NCBI GenBank assembly: GCA_009774145.1
Contig: VSND01000052.1
Coordinates: 1 to 31,403, forward strand
Source of the DNA: Lachnospiraceae bacterium
Lineage (GTDB): Bacteria > Bacillota > Clostridia > Lachnospirales > Lachnospiraceae
Length of the DNA stretch: 31,403 nt
Direction of reading: 5' to 3'
This document shows positions 31,367 through 31,403 of the stretch, piece after piece (position 1 is the first letter of the stretch; each line of letters opens with the position of its first letter). The position numbers and the translations under genes are program-made. The notes beneath the pieces were generated by a model. That model had not been told where the DNA came from, did not search any database, and was given only the letters and a program-made list of their open reading frames with translations.

Positions 31367-31403
31367 TTTTCAATATATATTGAAAAATATTAAATATATA
31401 TTG
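31367..31403. repeat. 20-bp perfect palindrome plus partial second copy at the window end
   Basis: TTTTCAATATATATTGAAAA (31367-31386) is a perfect palindrome, and AATATATATTG recurs at 31393-31403 where the window stops. In the intergenic region after the M56 gene such repeated dyads could be operator sites for the next gene, which is not visible. Confidence 0.5.

Overview
The window reads as chromosome of an anaerobic Firmicute, most likely a gut-type member of the Lachnospiraceae/Clostridia. The grounds are consensus AGGAGG ribosome binding sites, TTGACA/TATAAT promoters with 17-base spacers, a short (class II-like) cobalamin riboswitch feeding a DUF4430 plus ECF-type uptake pair, a ferredoxin:thioredoxin reductase-like protein beside thioredoxin, and a Crp/Fnr regulator of the low-oxygen clostridial kind. 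No rRNA, tRNA, CRISPR array or intact mobile element was seen.

Bases 1-2560 are a patchwork of broken genes: the end of an unknown gene, a TPR-protein tail, the C-terminal half of a large serine recombinase, a fragment with a histidine-kinase-like end, a UlaA-type PTS IIC gene lacking its 5' part and carrying a one-base frameshift, and another short gene tail. Bases 23678-25080 are a second graveyard, with tails of an AraC regulator, a GH94 phosphorylase, a solute-binding protein and an AlbA_2-type protein.

Between them lies the core of the window (2616-23677), a large divergent carbohydrate-catabolic locus. The leftward operon (9699 down to 3988) encodes three xylose-isomerase-like TIM-barrel proteins, a Gfo/Idh/MocA dehydrogenase, a VOC-fold protein and an aldo/keto reductase; a ROK-family regulator follows as its own unit. 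The rightward operon (10042-23677) encodes a sugar ABC importer (lipoprotein, two permeases, double ATPase), a second Gfo/Idh/MocA dehydrogenase, an iron-type alcohol dehydrogenase, an MFS transporter, a D-2-hydroxyacid dehydrogenase, an Fe-S/flavin ene-reductase of the 2,4-dienoyl-CoA reductase family, a class II aldolase and an FGGY kinase. Each direction has a recognisable promoter in the 342-base gap, with an operator-like palindrome in the leftward leader. My inference is an import, oxidation, isomerisation/cleavage, reduction, phosphorylation and aldol-cleavage route for a modified sugar or glycoside; the substrate cannot be read from sequence, and the combination does not match a pathway I can name.

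The right part (25100-31403) holds unrelated small units: riboswitch-controlled cobalamin uptake; a Crp/Fnr regulator followed by a probable Crp-type site placed near -41 of the FTR-like/thioredoxin operon; a DUF6688-like membrane protein behind a structured leader; and a BlaI/M56 (BlaR1-like) regulator-protease pair whose sensor domain is not penicillin-binding.
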